A stretch of DNA of 64,000 bases from Bryum argenteum (lineage: Eukaryota; Streptophyta; Bryopsida; Bryales; Bryaceae), in the NCBI GenBank assembly GCA_037043015.1, contig CM073321.1, positions 35,938,101 to 36,002,100 of the forward strand. Direction: 5' to 3'. A program made the position numbers and the translations under genes. Each line of letters begins with the position of its first letter. The stretch's first letter is position 1. Below the pieces are notes generated by a model. It saw nothing but the letters and a program-made list of their open reading frames with translations, was not told where the DNA came from and made no database searches. Shown here piece by piece: positions 1-12,500 of this stretch.

Positions 1-50
1 GCCTCCCTTGGCCTCGGAACGGCTATTACTCCCGCACCGGGCCCTGGTGC

Positions 51-626
51 TCATGGTCCTCGTGCTCCTGGTCCCAGCCTCCGAGGTCCTTGTCCTCCAG
101 GTTCTGGCGGCCCTGGTAGTGGTGGTAGTGGCGGTACTCCTGCTCCGAGGACCGGTGCCCAGTGGAGAATCCTGGCAGCTGCAGGGACTCCATCCGTGGG
201 GATTACCTGGTGCTCTATGACTATGTGGAGACAAGTTATCTCCGCCGGGTTGAGACACTCATAGTGAGCGTACAAGTGATATAGAAAGGGCGCTAGGGGG
301 CAGCCCTTTGTGGTGGTGGTCTTCTTTGCTGCCCGGGTGATTACCTCCTCAAGGATGATTCCCCATCCTATCCTCTTCCTAGCCCGGTAGGACTCCATGA
401 TTGCCTTCAGGAGCCTGTTGGTGACAAACGCTGGCTTCTCCAACTTGAAGATCGGTGCCAGGAACCTCAGTAGGCGCCGTTCCCTGGCAGCCTTGCAATC
501 CTCCACCCAGTTCCCATCGTACAGTCCTACGCATTCCATCCTTTTGAGGTCCTGGACTTGCTGTGCCCAGACATCCTCCTACATCGGAATGCCGACTTGG
601 ATGACTCTACTTCTGGTACGCGCCAT
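51..626 (-). pseudogene. LTR-retroelement accessory ORF remnant (N-terminal part)
   Basis: A minus-strand frame starts at an ATG at 626, is interrupted by one TAG near 582 (CAG-to-TAG type), and runs to a TGA at 51-53. It ends in a Pro/Gly-rich tail. The segment RIGWGIILEEVI followed by APFLYHLYAHYECL matches in order the INWGMLVDQNLRLEL and GPFLSAFILRTLAYNREY region of the accessory ORF of the Ty3 element at 26508-28672. An N-terminal EDVWAQQVQDL also resembles its DSVWAAEAGIQRY. I infer a diverged retroelement into which E0 landed. No pol or LTR is visible in the window for this copy. Function unknown. Confidence 0.5.
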
Positions 627-1307
627 CCTGTCTCTAGGCGCTGCTCCGGGTACCCCACCTGCAAGCTATGGCTTTCCGGAAGAGCGCGTGGAGGGAGCTG
701 AATCGCGCGTGCAAAAAACCGGATGCAATGGAGTCGGCGAGCACGGAAAACAAGGAATATGAAAAGAGGGCGTTAACCTGACCGTTACCGCGCTAAAGTT
801 AAAACGGGGAGGGAGTGGTCTGGACCATTGGCGGCGTGTCATAACCTCGAGCGTGTCAGTCCTGGCGTGTCGGCATAGCCGCCAGCGTTTCCGTACCCGG
901 TCCGACCCAAGCTTCCATATCCAGGCAGGTGCATACCCGGCCGTACGGTCTCCGGCCTGGGTTTGCATCCGGGATTTCAGAGTTCCCGGATAAACCCTGT
1001 CCGAGTCTCGCATAGCCGGAATACGGCTGGCTTGGTTGAACCAGGGTTGCTAACAAAACAAAAAAAAACCTTTTAAAAATTCACCTAAATTTATCCTACC
1101 TCCTAAGCTTAAGGATGTACCTGGATAGGCAGGCCCCTAGCTAAACCATCTTTACCCTGTCTTTACCCGGATAGGCTGATGTATAAGCCTTTATTTTTAA
1201 CAAACTCCTACTCCTAACTACTACCCAGTTCTACTAAGTGAGGGAATGTAGAAAAAACAAGGTTAGACACGAGGCACCATCGAGGGATCTTATTGTCCTG
1301 CTGCTGT
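627..1307. other. Non-coding stretch; probable junction of retroelement and E0
   Basis: No convincing gene. GC-rich sequence to about 1040 would be the 5' side of the retroelement ORF. It then changes abruptly to A-rich sequence at about 1050, which may be the E0 left end. In E3 the distance from last codon to terminus is 360 bp, and here the last E0 codon is at 1308. No terminal repeat could be matched because the other E0 end lies outside the window. Confidence 0.3.
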
Positions 1308-2449
1308 TTATTTATTGACTTGGAACAGGTGATGTGATGTTTTGGACGTCCCACCTACATCAATGGTAGAAGGAGATGCAATTGAATCTCGCAAAGGAAC
1401 GTCCAAGGCACCAACACCGGAGCAGAGCTGCCTTTGAGGTGTTTTCGAATTGAGAGCATCTGGCGACATGGAGTGCCGTTGCGATGGTGATGTACAAAGC
1501 CGCTTCACGGGGGAGGGAGAGCAAACAGGAGTCCAAACAGGACTACAACTCGGCGGGCTGGCGACAACATTGTCATCAACACTATCTCTTGTAAAGTCCA
1601 TCGTTGCGGATGCTGCGTCTGTAGCCGTGAACATATCAAAATGCCTTGACGTGAGAGAGGCGGCGACACTTGCTGAGAGTGAAACGGAACATTTGGGACG
1701 GAGGTCCGGTTGGAGATAACATCCTCATCATCGGACTAGTCAAGGATGAAAGGCGCCTTAAGTTGTAGAACAGAAAATAACAAAACCAGAAAGCCGAAGT
1801 ATGGGTCAAGCGCGCACAAAAGAAAAGATGGACGTAGCAACATGCAACACTTAACCACGAAGCAAAGATAACTATAAAGTTGAATAAGAGGAAGGGAGTG
1901 CAAGGAAAGAAGAATTGACGTCAAGTTCACAAGCACAAATCATACAAGAACTTAAGAAGGAAACAACTAGTGAAATCAAATTGGACATAAAGAGAACAGA
2001 AGAATGAATGCATACAAGTGGATACTCTAGAAGATTGTCCCCGGATCGGACGAAAATGACGTCTTAACTAACAACAAAGAAGGAGTCATACAACAGAAAC
2101 AATTATCGACATCCTAAATGAACAAGCATCCACAAATGACGAATGAAAATTGAGCACATTGCTATGCGGTAAATAAAGGATGATACAAAAAGCGGCTTCT
2201 TTATAAAACCAACCTGATTCATAAAATAGCAACCAATTTACATATATATCTACTTTGTCCCGAGAAAGGAATAAAGAGAGTCCTAACCGTCATGGAGACG
2301 ATGACTTAGGAAAGGAAGGAGTGTCGTAAGTATGCCCTAAGTTCCTATGGAACTGCGCCATATTGTCTAAAATTAACCTCCTTAAATTGCTATACTTATT
2401 CAGAGGCGGAATACCAATCCTATGATTGTCGACATAGGACCTAGGATTT
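1308..2449 (-). pseudogene. E0 FCP1-like gene, 3' part (continues from 60553-61190 across E1)
   Basis: This is the 3' half of the gene whose 5' half lies at 60553-61190, split by E1. Reading minus from 2449, the frame gives SYVDNHRIGIPPLNKYSN and NMAQFHRNLGHTY. This matches SELYGIMSRNLPYVW in the E3 FCP1 exon. The last exon (about 1720-1308) has TDAASATMDFTRDSVDDN, matching DDASAVDYTKDVMDDDDD of the last E3 exon (35926-36400). It ends at a TAA at 1308. The middle (1735-2290) looks intronic. Upstream and downstream codons join in frame across the E1 target duplication, which is the main support for this being one gene. Confidence 0.5.
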
Positions 2450-2501
2450 GGGAAAAGCTATTTAGTGAGCGGTGAGCAGTGAGCAGTGAGCGGTGAGCGG
2501 T
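2450..2501. repeat. E1 left terminal inverted repeat with GTGAGCG heptamers
   Basis: About five tandem copies of a GTGAGCGG/GTGAGCAG heptamer-like unit follow the outer GGGAAAAGCTATTTA. The same unit is at the right E1 end and at both E2 ends. Heptamer arrays near termini are typical transposase binding sites, but that role is inferred here. Confidence 0.75.
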
Positions 2502-3198
2502 ATTTTTTCTGAAATTTCGGAATTTATTGTTGAGTGAAGCATATCCTATGACCATAGTTTAGGTAGTATATTTGAATATAAATAAACATCATAGGGACAA
2601 AATCATGCCTATGTCCGTAGTACATGCACTGGGGGGGGGGGGGAATTTTGAGAATTGAAGGGAGTCATCGTTATGATAAAAGTTAGTCAAGTGGGTACAC
2701 ATAACGAGTTTTTAAATCTCTGCAAATGACTGTGACTTCTTCGAGACTAGATTTCTATTACAAAATATGTAACATTCATTGCTGTAAAACATGTTGTGTA
2801 TTCCTAGGTTTGGTGTTGAATAATGATGAAATTAAAATCCACTTTTAGAATACATATTTATACCTTGAACTTTTACATCCGATAACATTTGTTGTTAATA
2901 AATAATGAGAAAACTGAGTAATAATAAAAATAGAGACAATCAATGTTAGGTAACAATTGAGTGAATATTCTGAAATATACATGCCTATTACTAAAGAATA
3001 GAAAATAAATGCTACATTTATGAACAAAATTTAAAATAAAAGAGACTATCTAAGAAAATTCATGAAGATCATCACACAAAAAGAACACAGAACAATCAAA
3101 TAAAAAGACAGAATATCATATAGGCAATAAGACATAAAAGTGCATGTAAATCATATAATGGAAATCACATAGCTTTATCAGATAATGCCGAAGAGACT
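2502..3198. other. E1 left subterminal non-coding region
   Basis: No gene. AT-rich sequence with a run of 13 G at 2631-2643 and several weak polyadenylation-like A/T motifs downstream (on the minus strand) of the ParB-MTase gene that ends at 3199. It probably contains that gene's 3' UTR. Confidence 0.4.
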
Positions 3199-5547
3199 TT
3201 AGGACAAACTCTCTGCCTCTAAGGAGTCTTCATTCTCAGACTCAACAGCTTCTAAATCAACATACTCAATACCTCTTAGCACCAACTTCTTAGGTGTAAA
3301 TGTACGATATGCACCTCTTGCTAATTCATTGGCAGCATCATTTGCGTACGAAGGGAGTTGCCAAGACTTTGGAGGGCTTGGATAGAACTTAGGGTCACAA
3401 TAAAAAGGACGGTATATAGCATATCTCAGATTACCGCTTCTGCAAATGCAAATAACAGCATGTTCATAAAATTGTTACATACATAAGCAAATTATAAAAT
3501 ATAACGCTAGTAGTAAGAAATATAACTATACTTACTTACTAAACCTTGACTTCTTCACGATCTTCTCAACAACAACAACTTCGCTATCGGGATCCTCTGA
3601 CATAACAACATCTTCTGATATCCCTTCAGTAGCAGGAGGAAGTCGAATTAGAGGAGCAATCAAGGCTTCAAAAATTGCCGCATCAGCCTCTAATGCCGCA
3701 ATGTGACGATTCACATTGCGGCACGCATGAATAGAAGCTCCTGCAATAAGTAAATAAAAATGAAGTTTAGTTTTCAAACACCAATAAAATATATTAATAT
3801 GAAATAGTGCACAATTAACTATATAAAAAAAAAGAGATTGTAAACATATCCGTAGCTGCAGAGCAGTCTAGAACAATATCTCCAGGTAAAGAAGTTGCAA
3901 CAATGAGCATTTGCATAAGTACAACGGATTTTTCACGAGGACCACGCCATGGCATGGATCCATCCGTGAGCTGATCCTCTCTTAACACCAAGTTCTGGAG
4001 AATGTCATCTCGTGCCACATCAACGTCGAGACGGTCTAGTGCAGAGATGTGTTGAAAGCAAAGTTTAGAGGCAGACACCCCTAGAATGCTTCTTACGATT
4101 AAGGTTATCTCAAACCTCATGGTCTGCACATTACAAAAAATATATTTTAGTTTACTTACAATAGAGTAATAAAATCTGTATGTACAATCCAAGAAGTGAA
4201 ATTGAAAGTTAATTTTACAAACTCAATCTTACCGTTAAGGCTTGATTAATTGGGGACGTCAGGTGAAGGCGGTTCATACCCCACCGCGAATGTACCCAGT
4301 CGTATGTGGCACTAGGCCCAGATGGGCTTTTATCTTCTGGCTCTTGAGGTGGGTTCATCTTCTTTTTCCCTCTCTTGTTAGTCTTCTCCAAAGACTTCCG
4401 GAGTTTCTCGTTTTCTTTCTTGGCCGCTTTCTCCTCTGCTTCCTTCAACTTCATAGCCTTCTTCCTATCTTCTTCTAGACGTCGTGAGAGTGCCCTTGCC
4501 CTCTCATGCTCATCTTCTATGCCCTGTAAATCAACCATCTCAACACTAGATTCTCCAACTGCCTCCCTTGACTTCCTAAGTTCAGTTTCAAAGGAAGGAG
4601 TGAAACTGGGAGCGCGGTCAAGGTACCATTCACCTCCCGTAAGGTGCGAGGTTGACCACGTGCGCTGTTGATTTGCTGAAAACATGCACGTTGAGTTCGA
4701 CCTATCAAGCCATGCGGAGAGAAATATGGGGAGATCTTCTTTGCTTATTGCTCCTTTCGGAAAAAGTTCGTACTTAAAATACTTGCGAGTACAAAGAAGG
4801 CCATGACTATATACCTTGCAATCAAAATATTTTGCACACAAAAAACCAAATCAATATGCAAAATATAAGAACTATAATACTTTGAAAGAAAAACTCACCG
4901 AAATAGCTCTCTTCACACAATCAAGTCAGGTCCATTAAACTCACAAATTTGTAAGTTTTGTTAAAAGTATCCTGCCCTCGGAAGAAAGTATGGAACGCAT
5001 TGTTCCATAACTTCATCCTACAGTCCTCGATGTATGCAACCAAGCTTAAAGGCTCGCCGGGTACTTCAAAATTGATAACCAGTCTATCTTGACGCACGGT
5101 TTCTTCAAAGATAATGGAAGCCTGCTCGGATATCTGTGGGAAAAGAGGGAATATTGTTACTTGAATCAGTAGCATGGAAGTCATCAAACGTAATCAATAT
5201 TTATTTGTAATCACAACATATCATTGTTGTACAAATCACATCACATTCCTTTACATTGACTCAGTACTTAAAGGAACTCAAGTCACGTTAGAGCGTAAAA
5301 AGAATACATTTAAGCTCATATAGTAGAAATCAACACACATGAAATCAACACAATTAGATTTAACAAACTCACTCCTGCCCTAAAACACGCTTTGGCAAGA
5401 AAGACACCCAATTTCTCCTCGTTGGTGGGCTTGAGGGGCAGTTTGTGGGCCTCGCGTATTGATGCAGAGGAATTGTAATATTCCAACCATTTGATTTTGG
5501 AAGCAGCAGATGCTTTTGCAGTAACAATTAAATGCAGCTTCTCTATG
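3199..5547 (-). pseudogene. E1 ParB/methyltransferase-like gene, 3' part (methyltransferase-like domain)
   Basis: This is the 3' half of the E1 cargo gene; the 5' half is at 17756-22316 and E2 separates them. Approximate exons (minus): 5547-5370, 5187-4885, 4829-4234, 4125-3846, 3745-3540, 3435-3199, all aligning with E2 exons. The third has a charged coiled coil (RRLEEDRKKAMKLKEAEEK). The fourth and fifth together read GDIVLDCSAATG then ASIHACRNVNRHIAALEAD. That is the shape of motif I and the following strand of N6/N4 amino-methyltransferases (D-x-F-x-G-x-G, then R-x-x-x-x-E-x-D), though degenerate. The exon region holding motif IV in E2 is missing here. A TGA lies at 4921-4923, and the splice donor after SAATG reads AT instead of GT. 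Ends at TAA 3199-3201. Not functional. Confidence 0.55.
5537..5547. repeat. E2 target site duplication, left copy
   Basis: GCTTCTCTATG (11 bp) recurs exactly at 17756-17766. Nine to eleven bp duplications are characteristic of Mutator-like elements. Removing E2 plus one copy joins the host frame as PELNIEK then LHLIVTAK. Confidence 0.9.
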
Positions 5548-5690
5548 GAGAAACCACCGGTATGAGCGTTGAGCGGTAAGCGGTGAGCGGTAAAGTTTGA
5601 GCGGTAAGAAAAAAAAAATTTAAAAGTTAATGGCCCTATTACCATGGAATGTGTGGTTCTGAAATTTTGAAATGGTTATTTTTAGGCATA
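5548..5690. repeat. E2 left terminal inverted repeat
   Basis: Outer about 45 bp pair with 17711-17755. Farther in, CTATTACCATGGAATGTGTG at about 5636 pairs with CTATTACCGTGGATTTAGTG on the reverse strand near 17600. The inverted repeat is therefore long (150-200 bp) but eroded, as in many MULEs. Confidence 0.65.
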
Positions 5691-6554
5691 AAAGTACCCA
5701 AAACCGTGGATATAGGTCCTTTATCCATTTATTTTCATGGTATTGAGGTCATACAATATTTCATAAATAATCCACATTTGCAAGTTTAAATAAAATTTAA
5801 TTAAATTATGGGCTGGCATCATCATGTGTAACCAATACAATTAAAATCATAAACAAAATCTAACCAAAATTTGGGATGGCCCTTTAGGTAATCAATAAGT
5901 TCATTTTACCGATTTTCATATTTAGAGACTAATTAGGGCTGACGTCATCATTTTCCTATTACACTTGTCAGAATTATATGTTAATGTTTTGGTTTATATA
6001 ATCTGAAATTTAACACTACAGGTCGTCTTTCCGTGTCTCCTTGTAAGGTGTACAGAAAGACATTCACGTCGCATTATAGTGGTCCGAGTTCGATCCTCCT
6101 CGGCCTTGTTTGAGCGTTGCATTGCGTCTTAAAGCCACTATCTTGAGCTATACAAATACTGGACTATAGCCCCTACCAACATTGGCAAGATTCAATTACT
6201 CCAATGGAAAATATAAAAAACCTTCTGAAAATTTTAGTCTGCATTGAGTTTTAAACTTAAACATTTAGATACACCAATGCTTAGAAATTGGAGTTGAAGA
6301 AGTTACATCAAAATTAGGGCTGACGTCACCATTAAAGGCAAGCATGGCTTGTGATTACATTGAATCGAGATACTTAGAGTAATACTTGAAGCACTTAGTG
6401 TAGGTTAAGCTATAAACAATAAACACAATAAATAAAAATTTAAAACCGTTTATATTCAAAAGCACATACAGATAGAATATAAGAAATAGATCATGGTATA
6501 CTACGAATGTATAGCGCTACCATATCCAGTACCTATCAGAAAACAAATCACAAA
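5691..6554. other. E2 left subterminal non-coding region
   Basis: AT-rich, no gene. The phrase (A/T)AGGGCTGACGTCA occurs at about 5934 and 6316, a possible CRE/bZIP-like TGACGTCA site. A tRNA B-box-like GAGTTCGATCC is at about 6087 but no tRNA cloverleaf is visible. It should include the 3' UTR of the minus-strand gene ending at 6555. Confidence 0.35.
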
Positions 6555-9500
6555 CTAGGCTGAAGGTGTAGTACCATTAAAGTGCTCATTACACTCATCA
6601 GCCTCAAAGTCTATAAACTTAAGCACACTATTGCTATATCTTCGACGTGGAGTGTCAGACAAAATGGGAGATGGAGCTTGAACAAACTCTTGAGCAAGAC
6701 GCTCAGCGTACGATGGTAGGGTGAATTTTGATGGAGGGCTCTTGTAGAGATGAGCGTTGCGAGTCAATCGCTCTTTCAAACCTGCGATCCTAAAAGTACA
6801 AAGAAAGTCAATACTATCGATTTGTAAGTGCGTAATTTAAAATCTAAAAATAAACTACAAAATGGTATTACGCACCAATGAACTTGCGTGGCCTCTTCAC
6901 GACCGAATCGTCAGAGTCATAATCTGCGAGAGGGGCTGATTCTCCACTTTCTTCATCACCAGGAGGACCATTCTTGTAATCCGCTAGTACACCATCAAAG
7001 ATTTCTTCGTCAGGCTCTATAGCGATGAGGTGACGGTTGGAGCGCGCGCAAGCAATCACAGATGTACCTCAAAAATCAGATGCCCACGTTAGAAATGCAA
7101 AATGTATAAATGAATTCTAATGTACAGTCTACCGAAACATTACCTGTACTTGCGCTCCAGTCGAAGACTATACCCCCATCGTCCGTGAGACAATCGACGA
7201 AACATTGAATGAAGGAGGGGTCCTTCTCTCGTAAGCCTCGCCATGACGTACCATCCGGACAATAACGCAATGTCTCTTTCTCTGCAAAGTTATAGAGGTG
7301 GTCTTCCTCATCAGGTACGATTGCCACACCCGCGTATGCGTGTGCCACTTGCCAAGTTTGGAACTTCGAAACATACTCTTTACGAACATACACTTTGTTA
7401 TGAAAGCAGTGAGTCTGCAAAACACAAGTATATACATGTTAATATAGAGGCATAGATGACAATAATCATGAATTGAGTAATTGGAAACTAAATTCTGGTC
7501 CGTACCTCTTTCGGTTTAGGCACGGTAGAGGCCATAGGGAGGGGATTATATCCCCACCAGTCTTGAACAAGACGAAAACTATATGTATGCGATTCAGAAT
7601 TAAGAGTACGCTCGATTCTACGACATTTTGGATGCATCAGAAGAATGGCTCCAACGTCTGCCAAATGATACGCGACAAACACGAAGAGGCTCTCAAAGTA
7701 GGTTTTGTCACGTCGGTTCCAGGATGGAATTTCTGTTGGAGACACACCGGGTACAGGCAAGTTCTCGGGAGCATCTGCAAAAATGAGATCAATCCCTGGA
7801 TGCTTGAGATCATACTCCATCGCCGAACACGGGTACTTACGATCTTTGCCAATCTGAGATACAAGTAAAAAATTAGATAGTGGCTAATAGATTTACAAGC
7901 ACAAAACGTAATAAGGGAGATTAGAAATGACAAATGTATGAAATAATACCTTCTTGATGTGGTCGACGATATCGAGGATTTGCTAATCCCACTTGCCAGT
8001 CTTCGACGACTGATGAACCAAATCTCCAATGTTCCCCTCCTCGAGATACATAGGTAGAGTCCCCGATATTTTTGATGACAAGTTGCTACCAATGTGATTG
8101 GGTTTCGGAAGAGGGCGTTTGGCAAATATCGGCTGGCTCAGGCGACGTGGGGACTGCTAGGAGTTGTGGTCAACGGTAAATGATTGAGGAGGGGACCCAA
8201 CATTTGTAAGTCCACCGATAGAAAGTTGAGTCAGTCTTGCACCGAGTCGAACTGCATTGTTTGTCACTCCCTCTGACGCCTGATTCAGATCAGCATCCGG
8301 TGCTGCAATGTCTTCTGGGGTAGGAGCAATATTTTCGGAATCTTTGTCAAGTTCAACAACAGGCCCCGTAGCAACGTTGCGTCGCTTCCTGTTTGCACGG
8401 GACTTGAGCACTGCAATTGGTGAAGAAGGGGAAGATATTGGATCAGATGCGACTGGTAAAATGGATAGGCCGTCATCGTCATCGTCGTCAATCTCCATTG
8501 GTGTAGAGTCAGCTGGGTTTGAAGCGAGATTCCGAAGAAGATGCTTCTCCTCCTTGTGCACGTATTTGTTGTCGCACTCAAGGAACCATCTACCGGTTGT
8601 CAATTGAGAGTTTGTAAACCGCTCTTGTTGAGCTGAGGAAAAAAAGCTGCGGGGATCATTCGTGATTGAAACGTCCTCGAACTCCAGTAGAATGGAGAAC
8701 GAAGCTAATGCTCCCTTAGCAACAAGCTCTTGTTTTAAGTACCTACAAAAAAGTAAACAAATTAGATTGTAAAAATTTAACAAATTGTACTGATATTATT
8801 AATATTGAATATAAGACTAGAAACTTACCGGAATAAAAGCCGCTTAATTGTGACTTTGCTTCCGGTAATCTTTTGAATATCTGAGCCTTTGCTGAACTTT
8901 GGGCTTGCATTAGGACCAAGATAGTTGTTGAATGCCTTGTCCCATAAGAGCAACCTCCACTTCTCCACATACTCAGATGACTTTAGGACAACTCTAGACC
9001 ATTCAATGTTGAGGTTTTCGTTGTCGATCAGGTTTTGCAATTCACTTTGAAGTGATTGCTCAAGCTGTGAAAAAAGAAAACATGTTAAATATCAAATTAC
9101 CATATGAACTCTAACTTTGAAAACACGTAACGAAACATTATGTTACCTGTGCCCAAAGAGAAGCGCGGTGTAAGAATGCAATCAAAGTTCTATCTTTCAT
9201 TGGACGTTCTTCGGGGAAGCGAAAAGAACGTCAAACTTCGTGTGATGAGCTCCACCATTGGAGCCACTTTCCCTTGAAATTGAAGTGAACATTGGTAGTG
9301 GCTACCATTTGTAGGTGATCGATTGTCATATCAGGTTTCAAGTTCTTGCAGTAATGAGAATAAATCTGCAAATGAAAATTATAAGTAACAATCAGGTTAT
9401 AAAACATGATTATGAGTCATATAAAACATGAAAGGGGTGCTTTCTTTACCTCCTTAGCAAATACTTTACCGAGTTTGTTGTTGGCCACAACGACCATCTT

Positions 9501-12500
9501 GTCAAAGTTTTTGCCACGTATGGCCTTAATTTCTGCTTTGATCGCATTATCCATGGCACTCCATACTCCAGGTCCTGTTTGTTTCTCCTTCGGGACGGTG
9601 GCGTAGTAATTCGTTTCAGCGTCATCAGATGCCTTCGCTAATCTCCTTTGTGTAAGATATAAAAAGAATTAGTAAGTTGTAAAGAACCAAATACAAAGAT
9701 TCACAAATGAAACACATTCCACCCAACTTACCGCATATAAGAACTTTACAAAAACGTCAATTGTTACAGGATACCAAGTATCTTTTTTTGCCTTAGCGTT
9801 CTTGCATATTCTGTAATCCTCTGGGGATATCAGATCCTTGAAATCCTCCAGTTTCAATTTTCCGAAGTGCCTCATTTGCTGCAATTTAGCACACAAACCG
9901 TCTTCGACATGGTCATGTTCAGTAGACTTGCAGAGCGGGATCAGACATGAGAAACATTGAACTTAATCAAAATAGAAATAGAACAAATCAAAAAATTCGG
10001 ACAGATGCTCACCAATTTATGTCGTTCATAGCGTCGAGCAGGAGGTTGCTCTCCCCTCGTGCATCAAGAACGATACAATCCACGGAGATGTACTACAAAG
10101 GCTCCATCTTATGGTACCTCTCTATGTGATGGTTGCCTTCGTAAACATAAAAATACTTGTGACTGAGGGATTGTAGATCCGGATCAGACTGCAGCGTCTT
10201 CTCAAATTCTTCGTTAGCTGATTTCCAGAGAGGATTTGTCCACACAGCATCTTCGGCATCAACCAATTTCTCTCGGCCTTTCTTATCAAAGGGAGACATG
10301 TACATCACCCGATCGCCTTCTCGGTATCCTTTGTTGAACTGATTCTCTAGTTTCCTGACGTCTTGTTCTGATATCGGGCGAACCTTCGGAGAACAAACGA
10401 GACGGTAGAGTGGAAATAACATACGAGACTTCTTAACAGGTTTGTAGCGTAACATGTTGATGATTGCAATCGAATCACTCTTGTGGAGCATTCGCATCTC
10501 ATTCGTACTCCAGTCGGGGTCCTTGTTTTGAAGATGAGTTGGCATATGGACGATTCCAACATGGACACTCCGTGGCAAAGGAGTGTCTTCATCCTCTGAA
10601 AGAGCGTCGAGTCGATCATGATCGTGCACGGACTCATGATCACGATGAGTTTCAGAAGGACTTTCTTCCGGAACTCCGTTGCAGATATTTTCAACATTTG
10701 CGACACTATCATGTAATTGTTCATCTCCATCGGCCGAACGAGTTGGTGGAGAGGCAAGAAGTTGTCGGGTGGTTTCGTCATCCTCATCAGTACGGACTTG
10801 AGCTAAGTTCATCTGGCATTCCAGAAACCAAATTCAACACACCACAAAATAAATAAGAATATGTCAAATTAACAATGTCATAAAATTAATAAAGAACAAC
10901 TATGATGATTGCAACTTTCTGGCAAGTCGTGGAGAACGTCTGGGTGCAAGTCTAGCTAATGCTTTCTCTTCGATACGTCTAGATTTGGCCTCATTCTGTT
11001 TGATTCGTATGTTAACCGCTCGTGCAACCCGATCAACGTCATCACGCGAAGTGTGACGGACAGGTGAGAGAGGAGGTGGAGTTTCCGGAACTGAAGACAA
11101 TGGTATGATTAATCGAGAGCACTCCACTACAGCCAACACATGGTCTCTAAGTGTGAACAGGTCGCTATCACCATCAGATTCCTCTTCTTGGTCAATTGTT
11201 TTTTGCTTTAAAGGATCCTGCAAAATCACACGAAACCAATGGTAGGTCAATTATCAACAAGCATGCACACCTATACAGAAATTAGAAACTATCTATAAAA
11301 AAAAAGCCCCTAAGCTACCCGTTTAGCAAAATAATAGGATCAGCCATGATCGTTATAAAACTAATATTTTACAAATTCATTCACACTTGCTTCAATTTCC
11401 ACGCAAAATACATTAAAATACAAGGAAGCAAATTTTAACCAATACAACATCACCCTTTCTATCAAAAGCGACCCAAGTAGCCCGACACAGCAGCTAATTT
11501 TCGAATCACCGGCATGGAGACCAAGGTTCCTCACAAGCCAGCAGGAGCTTCTTTCCCAGCATTCTATCTTGTGACCAGCATAAAATTAAAGGCGACATCA
11601 TCAAACCAGCAAAAGCAAAAAAAATTAAGAAAGCGTCGACCCCTCCCAGTCTGATCCAACAAGATTCGAGAGTGCGGGGGCTTCCTGAGCTCGTAAGTCC
11701 TGCCTGAGGCCCGCCTCGAAAGTCACGAGCGCAGCCTTCATCGGCATGGAGACCAAGTACCTTGCAAGCCAGCAAGAGCTTCTCCCCGACATTGCATCCT
11801 GTTTCCAGCACGAAGTTTAAAGCAGACATGATCAAACCTGCAAAAATTTTTAAAAAAAAGAATGAACCGTCGACACCCTCCCAGACTTGCATTGACGCAA
11901 GTCTGGGGTGCTCAGGAGCAATCTCAAAAAAAACTTCTTCCGCATTAAATTTATTAGTACATTACTTCGTCCACATTAAATTTATCAATACAATGTACCG
12001 TATTTTCGATCACCGCATTTAGGCAGTGCAATCTATATAAATATGAATTATACGTATGACAACAATTCATATAGAGATTATGAGACTCTCGTTTCTATTT
12101 TTCTAAAAAACCCTTATATTCGCATCCTTCTCTCATACATTTGAATACGTATGTTAAGTATAATTCAAACCACTATCAAAATCATGTTTGCACTCAATGA
12201 AATATATTACTCAGTCATGTGTCCTTATATATCATGTATCTATATCATATCAAAACTCAGAACTACCTCATATAGAAGAATGAACTTTCGTTAACTGTAT
12301 ACTTAACTAGTCCTGGGTCTTCCCAGTAAACCAGGAAGTAGGGATTCTCTTGTACCTCCTCTAATTCTTTGGCGCTTGTCTCAAATCCATCTGCTACCTC
12401 ATTCTGTGTCCCCTGCTCAGACGAGGCTTTTGCACTCTCGCCAATATTAGTGACCCTTTTCTCTTCAAAAGTTGATGCTTCATCTCCTGACCCATCGTCT

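Noticed and set aside
1736-1936. Small hydrophobic membrane protein on the minus strand
   Set aside because: Low-complexity open frame in an intron-like part of the E0 gene, with no homologous counterpart in E3.
6080-6110. tRNA gene or tRNA-derived SINE
   Set aside because: GAGTTCGATCC resembles a B box, but no acceptor stem, anticodon arm or A box could be folded upstream, and the T-stem has extra bases.
10093-10812. Recent bacterial gene transfer of a ParB-methyltransferase
   Set aside because: Genes contain many GT-AG introns, match local composition and recur in several eukaryotic elements. Any transfer would be ancient.
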